Positions 26,936 to 35,644 of a DNA stretch of 49,191 nucleotides are shown in pieces. The notes beneath the pieces were generated by a model, which worked only from the letters and a program-made list of their open reading frames with translations, ran no database searches and was not told the DNA's origin. Position numbers and translations under genes: made by a program. Source of the stretch: Halococcus thailandensis JCM 13552. GTDB lineage: Archaea; Halobacteriota; Halobacteria; Halobacteriales; Halococcaceae. The stretch covers positions 90,121-139,311 of the forward strand of contig NZ_AOMF01000171.1 in NCBI RefSeq assembly GCF_000336715.1, given 5' to 3'. The number at the start of each line of letters is the position of its first letter. Within the stretch, counting starts at the first letter, position 1.

Positions 26936-27138
26936 CGGCCGGCGGTATGGAAAGCGGCTATAACTTCTTTCTGGAATCGCGTCGCCGGTCGATCGGTGAT
27001 CGAACTAGTGAGGGACCGTGTGTCTGTCAGTCACAGTGAAGCAGCAACGTTACATGCGCTCGGCCCCACAAACGTGCAAATGCGTCGGTACGAGTGTTTC
27101 ACCCCCCGTCCGAGCGCCCCAACGCTGCCGTCGCAGCC

Positions 27139-28131
27139 ATGACGGATGCGGACGCCGACACCGATGGCGGGCGGCCCGCGGCCGCCGCGACCGACCGCCA
27201 GCCCCGTCTCTCGATCGCCGAAACCGGCGAGCTCGCCACCGCCGTCATCGAGAACACCGAGGAGGTGATCGTCGGCAGCCACGACGCCATCGAGCATATC
27301 GTGACGACGATGCTCGCGCGCGGCCACGTCCTGCTCGAAGACGTGCCCGGTGTGGGCAAGACGATGCTCGCGCGAGCGATCGCGCGCTCGTTCGAGAGCT
27401 CGTTCAACCGCGTGCAGTTCACGCCCGACCTGCTTCCCTCCGACGTGACGGGCGTGAACGTCTTCAACCAGAAAACACGGGAGTTCGAGTTCCGGAGCGG
27501 CCCCATCTTCGCCAACGTCGTGCTCGGCGACGAGATCAATCGTGCGCCGCCGAAGACCCAGAGTGCGCTGCTCGAAGCGATGGAAGAACAGCAGGTCACC
27601 GTCGACGGCGCGACGCACGCGCTCGCCGATCCATTCACGGTGATCGCGACGCAGAACGCCGTCGAGCGCAATCGAACGTACGAGCTCCCGCTGGCCGAGG
27701 TCGATCGGTTCATGAAACGGCTCGAACTCGGCTATCCGACACCGGACGACGAATCGGCGATGCTCGAGAACGTCGTCGGCACCCATCCCATCGAAACGCT
27801 CGAACCGGTCGCCAGCCTCGATCAGCTCCGGGCCGCCCGCGAGCGGGTCGCGACGATCACTGTCGCCGAGCCCGTTCGCGAGTACGTCACCAGACTCGCC
27901 AATCACACCCGCGAGCGCGCCCAGCTCGGCGTGAGCCCGCGCGGGTCGCTGTCGCTGCTGCGCGCCGCCCAGGCGCGGGCCGCCCTCGACGGGCGCGAGT
28001 ACGTCGTTCCCGACGACATCCAGCACGAGGCGGTCGTCACCCTCGCCCATCGGGTTCGACCGGTCGGCGAGAGCGACGAAACGGGCCGTGACGTGATCCG
28101 GGCGGCGCTGTCGTCGGTTCGGGTCGAATGA
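27139..28131 (+). CDS. MoxR-type AAA+ ATPase
   Basis: The 330-residue protein has Walker A PGVGKT (70-75), the MoxR hallmark FTPDLLPSDVTGVNVFNQ, Walker B VVLGDEINRAPPKTQSALLEAMEE and sensor region VIATQNAVE. MoxR ATPases act as chaperones that activate or assemble protein complexes, usually with DUF58 and von Willebrand-type partners. The stop overlaps the DUF58 gene (ATGA). Start chosen at the ATG preceding the acidic N-terminus. Confidence 0.93.
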   Translation: MTDADADTDGGRPAAAATDRQPRLSIAETGELATAVIENTEEVIVGSHDAIEHIVTTMLARGHVLLEDVPGVGKTMLARAIARSFESSFNRVQFTPDLLPSDVTGVNVFNQKTREFEFRSGPIFANVVLGDEINRAPPKTQSALLEAMEEQQVTVDGATHALADPFTVIATQNAVERNRTYELPLAEVDRFMKRLELGYPTPDDESAMLENVVGTHPIETLEPVASLDQLRAARERVATITVAEPVREYVTRLANHTRERAQLGVSPRGSLSLLRAAQARAALDGREYVVPDDIQHEAVVTLAHRVRPVGESDETGRDVIRAALSSVRVE

Positions 28132-29102
28132 GACCGACGCGCCGGGCGGTCGCGCTGGTCGGGCTGGTCGTACTGGCCGTCTGGCTCGCCGTCACGTTCG
28201 GCGCGCGCTCGCTGAACGCGCTCGTCGTCCCGGCGCTCGTCGCGCTCGTCGCGGCCGCCGTCCAGCTCCTGCTCGCCGACCGTCCGACGATCCGACGTCG
28301 CCCGCCCGCTGCCGGTTTTCCGGGTGAGACGCGCCGTATCGAACTCGCCGTCGAGACCGACGACCCGCTCGCCGCACGGCTCTCCGAGCAGGTCGGCGAC
28401 GGGCTGGCATCGACGTTCGACGGGGCGACCCTGAGCGTGCCGACGACGATCGAGTACGAGATCGGGCTTCGAGAGCGCGGCGAACAGCGGCTCGGGCCGC
28501 TCACGCTCACCGTCACCGACGCGTTCGGCCTGCTCTCGCGCACGTTCGAGTATCCGCGGCGCACGCCCGTGCTCGTCTATCCCGAACTCCACGACGTCGG
28601 CGATATGGGCGTCGTCGGCGGACTCGCCGAGCACGCCGACGAGCGCGAGCGGTTCGACGGGCTCCGCGAGTACGTCCGTGGCGACAGCCTCCGCGACGTC
28701 CACTGGAAATCGAGCGCGAAACGCGACGATCTCGTCGTGATGGAGTTCGACGGGACGCGCGAGCTGACCGCCCTCACGGTCGCCGCCGAGGCGACCGCCG
28801 GCCACGCCGACGAGATGGCGAGCGCGGCCGCGAGCGTCGCCGTCTCGCTGCTCGACGCCGGCTTCGCCGTCGCGCTCCGGTATCCGGGTGGCGAGGTCGA
28901 ACGTACCGGCGGCGAGCAACAGCGCGAGCGGGTGTTGAGCGCGCTCGCGCGGGCGGGCACGGGCCGTGTCGAGCACGAGGCCGATCTCCGCGTCTTCACC
29001 GACGATCGCGGCACGCGGCTCACGGTCGATGGTCGTGAGTTTCCCTTCGAATCGATCGGTACAGCAGCGAACGCCGTGGCTACCGGGAGGGCGGAGTCGT
29101 GA
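28128..29102 (+). CDS. DUF58 domain protein
   Basis: The 324-residue protein has two N-terminal hydrophobic segments (about 8-50), then a beta-rich region and the DUF58 core with the signature GLREYVRGDSLRDVHWKSSAKRDDLVVMEFD. DUF58 proteins are constant partners of MoxR ATPases and transglutaminase-like membrane proteins. The three genes here overlap in order MoxR-DUF58-transglutaminase, so they form one complex or pathway. The molecular role is unknown. Confidence 0.92.
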   Translation: MRPTRRAVALVGLVVLAVWLAVTFGARSLNALVVPALVALVAAAVQLLLADRPTIRRRPPAAGFPGETRRIELAVETDDPLAARLSEQVGDGLASTFDGATLSVPTTIEYEIGLRERGEQRLGPLTLTVTDAFGLLSRTFEYPRRTPVLVYPELHDVGDMGVVGGLAEHADERERFDGLREYVRGDSLRDVHWKSSAKRDDLVVMEFDGTRELTALTVAAEATAGHADEMASAAASVAVSLLDAGFAVALRYPGGEVERTGGEQQRERVLSALARAGTGRVEHEADLRVFTDDRGTRLTVDGREFPFESIGTAANAVATGRAES

Positions 29103-31357
29103 GCGTCGCGACCGAACGCTCGTGGGTCGGCGATGGCGCGCGGCGTGCGCTCGCCCTCGGCGCGACGGCGCTGCTGATGGGCTCCTTTCTCGCCGTTCTC
29201 TCGAACGTCACCGACGTCGCCGGCGGCACCGACCGGCTGGTGCTGTTCGTCGCCGGGAGTCTGCTCGCGGCGACGGTGCTGGCGCGCTTCCTACCGGCGG
29301 CGCTCGCACCCGTCCTCGCCGCCGGACTGTTCGCCGTCGGGCTCTGGGGCTACATCCAGGCGGTGCCGAACGGCGAGTTGCTCCTCCGCTCGTTCGACGC
29401 GGTGCGCGCTGACGTGATCGCGCTGCTGACGGGGCTCTCGATCCTCCGGATCGCCGAGGCAGGCGTCTGGGCGATCGGTTTCGCGCCCGCGCCGACGTTT
29501 CTGACGTGGTATCTGGCGCTGCGGCGACACTACGTCGCCAGCGCGATCAGCGGCGGCGTGGCACTCGGCTTCTTCGTCCTCACCGGTGATGCAGGACCGA
29601 TCGTCGCCCTCGTCGGCGTCGTCGGTGCGGCCGGTGTCGTCGGCTTCGGCGAACTCGAACGTCACCGGGGGAGCGTCGGACAGGTCGAAACGCTCGTGGC
29701 CGTGCTCGCGGCGATGATCGTGCTCGCACCGCTCGTGAGCGTCGTTCCCGGTGGTGCCGCCGATCCGATGGTGTCCTCGGGTAGTGGCGGTCCGGAGACG
29801 ATCGAAGCCGGCCTGCTCACGGGTGGCGACGAGGTAAGTGTCCAGGGCTCGATCTCGCTCTCGCCGAAGGTCCGATTCACCGTCGAGAGCGAGAACCAGG
29901 AGTATTGGCGCGTGGCGAGCTACGACCGCTACACGGGCCAGGGATGGGTCAGGACCGGTGACGACCGACCCTACAACGGCTCGCTCGCCGGTCCGCCGGG
30001 CGACGCGACACGGCTCACGCAGACCTACACGACCGAGATGTCGCTCTCGATCATGCCGGCAGCGTGGAAACCGAGCACCGTTTCGGGCGACCCAGCCGAC
30101 GACGCGCGCGTGACGTCGCTCGCCGGCCTCCAGCCCGACGGAACGCTGGCGAACGGGACGAGCTACACGGTCACGAGCCAGCGGCCGAACTGGACGGCCG
30201 ACGAACTGCGCTCGGCCGGCGAGGACTACCCCGACGGGATTCGGGGCCGATACACACAGCTACCAGAGAGCACGCCCGAACGCGTCGCCAACCGGACCGA
30301 TCGCCTCACGAGCAACGCCGACACCCCCTACGACACCGCTCGTACCATCGAGCGCTGGCTCGAAGGATCGAAGAACTACTCGCTCGACGTGGACCGGCCG
30401 GACGGCTCCATCGCCGACTCGTATCTCTTCGAGATGAACGCCGGCTACTGTACCTACTACGCGACGACGATGGCGACGATGCTGCGGACTCAGGACATCC
30501 CGGCACGGTTCGTGACGGGTTACACACCGGGCCAGCGCGTCGCGCGCGACGAGTGGGTCGTCCGCGGGCTCGACAGCCACGCCTGGGTCGAGGTCTACTT
30601 CCCCGAGACCGGCTGGGTGCGCTTCGATCCGACACCGGCCGAGTCGCGCTCGGCCGTCGAGGAGAGTAACCTCGAAAACGCGCGCGCGGGCAACGAATCG
30701 AACGTCGACACCAACCGCTCGGAGGACGGCGAATGGACGCCGACGCCCGAAGCGACGCCCGCCGGCGGAAGCGACGATACGGGATCGAGCGCCAGCGACA
30801 CGGCCAACCCGGCCGGACTCCAGCGTGCCGCCGAGCAGGACGCGCCGGATGCAGCCAACGGCTCGGCGACGCCGGCCGGTGGGGGAGCGGCAGGTGGCAC
30901 GACGTCGGCCACGGACTCGTCACCGCTGCCGGAACTCCCCTCACCGTCGCGCGAGCAGGTGGCGTTCGGGCTCGTCGCGCTCGTCGGGCTCGCTGCGGGC
31001 GCACACCGCACGGGGCTGGCCGAGCGACTCTACCGCGCGCTCTGGCTGCGCTACTGGCCGAGCGGATCGCCGACCGAAACGACCGAGGCGGCCTTCGAGC
31101 GCCTCGAATACCTGCTCGCCGACGAGCACCGCCCACGTCGCGACGGCGAGACGCCACGGGAGTATCTCGCCGCGATCGACGCCGACGACCGCGCCCGCCG
31201 GGTCGGCGCGCTCTTCGAGCGCGCCCACTACGGCGAGGCGGTGAGCGACGCCGACGCCACCGAGGCACGGGCGCTGGTCGACGAACTCCGCGGCGAGCGC
31301 ACCCCCGTGCTCGGTCGGTTTCGGCGCTCGCGCGAGCGAGGTCCCGACAGTATTTAA
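29099..31357 (+). CDS. Transglutaminase-like membrane protein (TgpA/DUF3488 family)
   Basis: The 752-residue protein starts at GTG (overlapping the DUF58 stop). It has about six N-terminal helices, an extracytoplasmic region and a transglutaminase-like core with Cys451 (NAGYCTYYA), His494 (LDSHAWVEVYF) and Asp510 (RFDPTPAE), a complete catalytic triad. A Ser/Thr/Ala/Asp-rich linker, one further helix and a cytoplasmic C-terminal DUF4129-like segment follow. It likely acts as a protease or crosslinking enzyme on surface proteins (inference). The stop TAA lies within the promoter of the next gene. Confidence 0.93.
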   Translation: MSVATERSWVGDGARRALALGATALLMGSFLAVLSNVTDVAGGTDRLVLFVAGSLLAATVLARFLPAALAPVLAAGLFAVGLWGYIQAVPNGELLLRSFDAVRADVIALLTGLSILRIAEAGVWAIGFAPAPTFLTWYLALRRHYVASAISGGVALGFFVLTGDAGPIVALVGVVGAAGVVGFGELERHRGSVGQVETLVAVLAAMIVLAPLVSVVPGGAADPMVSSGSGGPETIEAGLLTGGDEVSVQGSISLSPKVRFTVESENQEYWRVASYDRYTGQGWVRTGDDRPYNGSLAGPPGDATRLTQTYTTEMSLSIMPAAWKPSTVSGDPADDARVTSLAGLQPDGTLANGTSYTVTSQRPNWTADELRSAGEDYPDGIRGRYTQLPESTPERVANRTDRLTSNADTPYDTARTIERWLEGSKNYSLDVDRPDGSIADSYLFEMNAGYCTYYATTMATMLRTQDIPARFVTGYTPGQRVARDEWVVRGLDSHAWVEVYFPETGWVRFDPTPAESRSAVEESNLENARAGNESNVDTNRSEDGEWTPTPEATPAGGSDDTGSSASDTANPAGLQRAAEQDAPDAANGSATPAGGGAAGGTTSATDSSPLPELPSPSREQVAFGLVALVGLAAGAHRTGLAERLYRALWLRYWPSGSPTETTEAAFERLEYLLADEHRPRRDGETPREYLAAIDADDRARRVGALFERAHYGEAVSDADATEARALVDELRGERTPVLGRFRRSRERGPDSI

Positions 31358-31359
31358 TA
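31353..31359 (+). promoter_or_regulatory. Promoter of the aSUI1 gene
   Basis: TTTAATA is centred about 28 bases before the ATG at 31385, predicting a leaderless transcript. It overlaps the stop codon of the transglutaminase gene. Confidence 0.7.
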
Positions 31360-31384
31360 TGGCCGTCTCATATATATCGCTGTA

Positions 31385-31678
31385 ATGTCGGAAGTCTGCT
31401 CGACGTGCGGCCTGCCCGAGGAACTCTGCGTCTGCGAAGACGTCGCCAGAGAGTCCCAGCAGATCACCATCCGCATCGACGAGCGTAGATACGGAAAGGA
31501 GGTAACGATCGTCGAAGGGTTCGATCCGCAGGACGTCGACATGTCGAGTCTGTCCTCGGACCTGAAATCCAAATTCGCCTGTGGCGGCACCATCGAGGAC
31601 GACGCCATCGAACTCCAGGGCAATCACACCGGCCGCATCGAGGACTTCCTCCGCGACAAAGGCTACAACGTCGCATAG
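31385..31678 (+). CDS. Translation initiation factor aSUI1 (eIF1 homologue)
   Basis: The 97-residue protein has the SUI1 fold ([53 protein letters not shown]). Preceding it is an N-terminal Cys motif [13 protein letters not shown] that could bind zinc. It promotes correct start-codon selection on the small subunit. A T5 tract follows six bases after the stop. Confidence 0.93.
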   Translation: MSEVCSTCGLPEELCVCEDVARESQQITIRIDERRYGKEVTIVEGFDPQDVDMSSLSSDLKSKFACGGTIEDDAIELQGNHTGRIEDFLRDKGYNVA

Positions 31679-32090
31679 GGACCTTTTTACTGCGGGGGTC
31701 GCGCTCGCTACGTCTGCTCACGGGCGGCTTCGCCGCCCGTTCGCACGGCCAGCGGGACCTTCGGTCCCGCTCGGCTCGCCCGACCCCCGCTTGCAAAAAG
31801 CTACGCTAAAAACTCCCGCTCGCAAACTGCGCGAGCGGTGAACCGCGCTCACTCCGTTCGCGCGGATGCCACACCTTCGCACAGCACCGCGATCGCTGAC
31901 CGTACACTGCCGCAACCAAACAGCACCGCAGAAGCCCTCGCGCTCTCGCTGGTCGCGCTCGCCCTTCATCCACCAAGGAACCGCCGACCACCACCACACG
32001 GCAACCGCGCCGCTGCCGCGACCGCACCGCCACCGCCGCGGGCCACCGAAACCCGACGGGTTTTCATCGCCCGCGTCTGAGCCATCCTCA
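31679..32090 (+). repeat. Dispersed intergenic repeat, copy B
   Basis: This 412-base gene-free stretch is homologous to 19546-19936. Two perfect 9-base-pair hairpins with TTC loops stand side by side: ACGGGCGGC/GCCGCCCGT (31720-31740) and AGCGGGACC/GGTCCCGCT (31751-31771). The shared core CTAAAAACTCCCGCTCGCAAAC (31806-31827) and AACCGCGCTCACTCCGTTCG (from 31841) follow. Relative to copy A there is an insertion of about 16 bases in the core. Further shared blocks run to about 31980. The remainder (31980-32090) is A/C-rich and unexplained. Confidence 0.72.
31684..31688 (+). terminator. Poly-T terminator after aSUI1
   Basis: Five T residues directly after the stop codon, followed by the hairpin-rich repeat, as after Cdc48. 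Confidence 0.5.
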
Positions 32091-33803
32091 ATGGACGACG
32101 ATCTTCGCGAGCGCGTCGAGCACGAGGCCGAGCGCCACGCCCTGCTCAACGCGGTCAAACACGGCGAGGAGGCCGACGTCGGCGCGGTAATCGGCCCGCT
32201 GATGGGCGAGAACCCGGAGTTCCAGGAGCACGGCGACGAGGTTCCGGGGGCCGTCGCCCCTATCGTCTCACAGGTGAACGAACTCGGCGAGGAGGGTCGC
32301 CAGAAGCGCCTCGAAGCGCTCGCGCCCGACCTGCTCGCCGATCTCGAAGCCGATGACGAGGGTGACGACCATCCACTGCCCGACCTGCCGAACGCCGAGG
32401 AGGGGGAGGTCCGAATGCGGCTGGCACCCAATCCGAACGGGCCGTGGCATCTCGGCAGCGCCCGCATGCCCGCCGTCATTGGCACCTACAAAGACCGGTA
32501 CGACGGCTGGATGCTCTGCCGATTCGACGACACCGATCCCGAGACCAAACGCCCCGATCCCGCGGCCTACGACGCCATCCTAGAGGCGATCGACTATCTG
32601 GGCTTCGAACCCGACGAAGTGGCCCGGGCCTCCGACCGGATGGAGACCTACTACGAACACGCGCGCGAACTCATCGACCTCGGCGGCGCGTACACCTGCT
32701 CGTGTCCCGCCGCGGAGTTCTCCGATCTGAAGAATTCGGGCGAGGCCTGCCCACATCGGGAGAAAGCACCCGAGACGACGCGCGAGGAGTTCGACGCGAT
32801 GGTCGCCGGCGAGTACGACGCCGGCGAGATGGTGCTGCGCGTGCGCACCGATATCGAGCACAAGAACCCCGCACTCAGGGACTGGGTCGCCTTCCGGATG
32901 ATCGACACGCCACACCCCCGCGAGGCGGCCAGCGAGTACCGATGCTGGCCCTTGCTCGATTTCCAGTCGGGTGTCGACGACCACCTGTTCGGGGTCACGC
33001 ATATCATCCGCGGCATCGACCTCCAGGACTCCGCCAAGCGCCAGCGCTTTCTCTACGACTACTTCGACTGGGAATACCCCGAAGTAACCCACTGGGGCCA
33101 CGTCCAGATCGACGCCTACGACGTGAAGATGAGCACCTCGACGATCAAGAGACTCGTCGAGGCGGGCGAACTCGACGGCTGGGACGATCCCCGCGCGCCC
33201 ACGGTCGCGAGCCTTCGCCGGCGCGGGATCCGCGGTGACGCCATCACCGAGGCGATGGTCTCGCTCGGCACGTCGACGAGCAACGTCGATCTGGCGATGA
33301 GCGCGATCTACGCCGCCAACCGCGAGCGCATCGACGAGGAAACCGACCGCGCCTTCCTCGTTCGTGACGGCGTCGAAAAGACCGTCGTCGGTGGCCCGGA
33401 AACGGGTGAACCACCGGTCCATCCCAATCACGAGGAGCGCGGCGTTCGCGAGATCCCCGTCGAGGGGGGTGTGCTAATCGAACCCGACGACGTGCCGGCC
33501 AACGGCGAGCGCGTCTGGCTCAAGGGCTACGGCTGTGTGCGCCACACGCGCGACGCCTTCGAGTTCGTCGGCACCGACATCGACGTCGTTCGCGAGGAGG
33601 ACGTCCCCGTGGTGCACTGGGTGCCGGCCGACGACAACCGCACGGTCCTATTGCGAACGATGGAGGGCGACGTCGAGGGTCAGGCCGAACCCGGGATCGC
33701 CGATCGAGAGCCCGACGAGATGGTCCAGTTCGAGCGCATCGGGTTCGCACGCATCGACGCCCAGCACGAGGACGAGACCGTCGCGTACTACGCCCACCCC
33801 TGA
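32091..33803 (+). CDS. gltX: Glutamyl-tRNA synthetase (archaeal type)
   Basis: The 570-residue class I synthetase has the HIGH-type motif in PNPNGPWHLGSAR (His120-Leu-Gly-Ser) and the KMSKS-type motif VKMSTSTIK (346-350). An archaeal N-terminal domain of about 105 residues and a beta-barrel anticodon-binding C-terminal half follow the GluRS/GlnRS-archaeal pattern. It charges tRNA-Glu and, by non-discriminating activity typical of archaea, tRNA-Gln for later amidation. The ATG at 32091 is supported by the typical N-terminal MDDDLRERVEHEAERHALLN. Confidence 0.96.
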   Translation: MDDDLRERVEHEAERHALLNAVKHGEEADVGAVIGPLMGENPEFQEHGDEVPGAVAPIVSQVNELGEEGRQKRLEALAPDLLADLEADDEGDDHPLPDLPNAEEGEVRMRLAPNPNGPWHLGSARMPAVIGTYKDRYDGWMLCRFDDTDPETKRPDPAAYDAILEAIDYLGFEPDEVARASDRMETYYEHARELIDLGGAYTCSCPAAEFSDLKNSGEACPHREKAPETTREEFDAMVAGEYDAGEMVLRVRTDIEHKNPALRDWVAFRMIDTPHPREAASEYRCWPLLDFQSGVDDHLFGVTHIIRGIDLQDSAKRQRFLYDYFDWEYPEVTHWGHVQIDAYDVKMSTSTIKRLVEAGELDGWDDPRAPTVASLRRRGIRGDAITEAMVSLGTSTSNVDLAMSAIYAANRERIDEETDRAFLVRDGVEKTVVGGPETGEPPVHPNHEERGVREIPVEGGVLIEPDDVPANGERVWLKGYGCVRHTRDAFEFVGTDIDVVREEDVPVVHWVPADDNRTVLLRTMEGDVEGQAEPGIADREPDEMVQFERIGFARIDAQHEDETVAYYAHP

Positions 33804-33884
33804 GCCGTCGACTCTCTTCCCTCCGAGCCATCGGTCTTCGGTTTTGGCCCATACGTTTTCGTCCCCGGACGTGCTATCGCCGCC

Positions 33885-34310
33885 ATGACGGGCGCGGAAC
33901 TCACGGAACACGTCGAGGGGATCGTCCACGAGGAGACACAGGTCGGCGACGACGGACTCGATCTGACGCTCGCGGCCGTCCACGAGATCGAGACGCCGGG
34001 ACGCGTGGACTTCGGCGGTGGAGAGCTCGACGCCGCGAGCACGACACCCCGTGGAACGGAGAAGCGAAACGCCGAGGACGACTACGGCTGGTGGCGGCTC
34101 GAAGCGGGCCAGTATCTCGTCGAATTCAACGAACGAGTCGATGCCGACGAACCACTCGTCCTCCAGACGCGCGCCGAACTACGCGAGCGCGGTGCGTTCC
34201 ACCCGACGCTGTTCGTCCGCGAGGTCGAACGCGTCCCGCTGTCGATCCCGTCCGGCGGGATCCTCTTGAAGGAGAACGCACGGATCTCGACGCTGCTCGC
34301 CCCGCCGTGA
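33885..34310 (+). CDS. dCTP deaminase/dUTPase-fold protein
   Basis: The 141-residue protein has the all-beta dUTPase/DCD layout: VGDDGLDLTLAAVHEI, a C-shaped core WWRLEAGQYLVEFNERV, LVLQTRAELRERGAF and LSIPSGGILLKENARIS. The trimeric fold normally hydrolyses dUTP or deaminates dCTP. The usual catalytic motifs are diverged, so activity is uncertain and a regulatory role is possible. Confidence 0.78.
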   Translation: MTGAELTEHVEGIVHEETQVGDDGLDLTLAAVHEIETPGRVDFGGGELDAASTTPRGTEKRNAEDDYGWWRLEAGQYLVEFNERVDADEPLVLQTRAELRERGAFHPTLFVREVERVPLSIPSGGILLKENARISTLLAPP

Positions 34311-34332
34311 CCGATCCCGTTCGGTCGAAGAG

Positions 34333-34339
34333 TTAAATA
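34333..34339 (+). promoter_or_regulatory. Promoter of the Fix/Etf operon
   Basis: TTAAATA is centred about 30 bases before the ATG at 34366, in the usual place for a leaderless haloarchaeal transcript. Confidence 0.65.
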
Positions 34340-34353
34340 GTCGGCTGTCGTGA

Positions 34354-34695
<342 letters not shown>

Positions 34696-34786
34696 CCCGA
34701 TAGCGGCAAAAACGTACGGAATACCGGGACGGTAATAGTTGTCGGGGGAGTATGTTAGGAATAGTCACACGGGAGACCGACTAGCA

Positions 34787-35644
34787 ATGCACACAGTCAC
34801 GCTGACGAAGGGCGTTCCCGACTTCCGCGAGGGACAGGTATCGTTCGACGAGGACGGCCATCTCGAACGGGGCAACACCCCGACGGTGATGAATCCCAAC
34901 GACAAGCACGCGCTCCGGACGGCGCTCCAGACGAAGGTCCGCCATGGGGGCCGGCTGAGCGTGATGAGCATGGGGCCACCGGGCTACGGCGACGTGCTCG
35001 GCGAGGCGATGGAGTCGGTCTACGCCGACGAGCTCTATCTCCTCTCTGATCGCGAGCTCGCGGCTTCCGACACCTGGGCGACGGCGATCACGATCGCCAC
35101 CGGGTTGCAGAAGCTCGACGAGACTCCCGACCTCGTGTTCGCGGGGTTCAAAACCGCCGACGGCGAGACCGGCCACACCGGCCCGCAGGCCTGCTGGTGT
35201 CTCGACTGGCCGATCATCACCCACGTGATCGCGCTCGACGTCGACGAAGACGAGGGAACGGTGCGGGCGAAACGACTCGTCGAGGGCGATATCGAGGAGA
35301 TCGAGACCGTGGAAGCGCCGATACCGGCGTTCGTCGTCGCCGATCCGGAGTTCGAGCCCACCTACCGCACGGCCGGCGATCGCCTCACGCTGAAAGACCT
35401 CCGTGCGGAGACCAAAGAGCGCGCGAAGAACCACGAGGAGCACATGACGACCTGGGATCACGCGGATCTGAACCTCGATCCCGACTACATCGGGCTGGAC
35501 GGTTCGCCGACGATCGTCTCGTCGGTCGACCCGATCCCGAAAGCGCCGGCCGAGCGCGAGGCGACGATGGTCGATCCGGGCGACGAAGCGGGCATGAGCG
35601 AGGTCTTCGACGCGATGGCGGCCCACGCGGGAGGCGAGCAATGA
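34787..35644 (+). CDS. etfB: Electron transfer flavoprotein beta subunit (FixA-like)
   Basis: The 285-residue protein has the EtfB fold: an N-terminal TLTKGVPDF, NPNDKHALRTALQTK, SMGPPGYGDVLGEAMESVYADELYLLSDRELAASDTWATA and the signature DGETGHTGPQACWCLDWPIITHV. It carries AMP or a second FAD and partners EtfA. The start at 34787 is chosen over an in-frame ATG 48 bases upstream because family members begin with the first beta strand here. The stop overlaps etfA (ATGA). Confidence 0.94.
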   Translation: MHTVTLTKGVPDFREGQVSFDEDGHLERGNTPTVMNPNDKHALRTALQTKVRHGGRLSVMSMGPPGYGDVLGEAMESVYADELYLLSDRELAASDTWATAITIATGLQKLDETPDLVFAGFKTADGETGHTGPQACWCLDWPIITHVIALDVDEDEGTVRAKRLVEGDIEEIETVEAPIPAFVVADPEFEPTYRTAGDRLTLKDLRAETKERAKNHEEHMTTWDHADLNLDPDYIGLDGSPTIVSSVDPIPKAPAEREATMVDPGDEAGMSEVFDAMAAHAGGEQ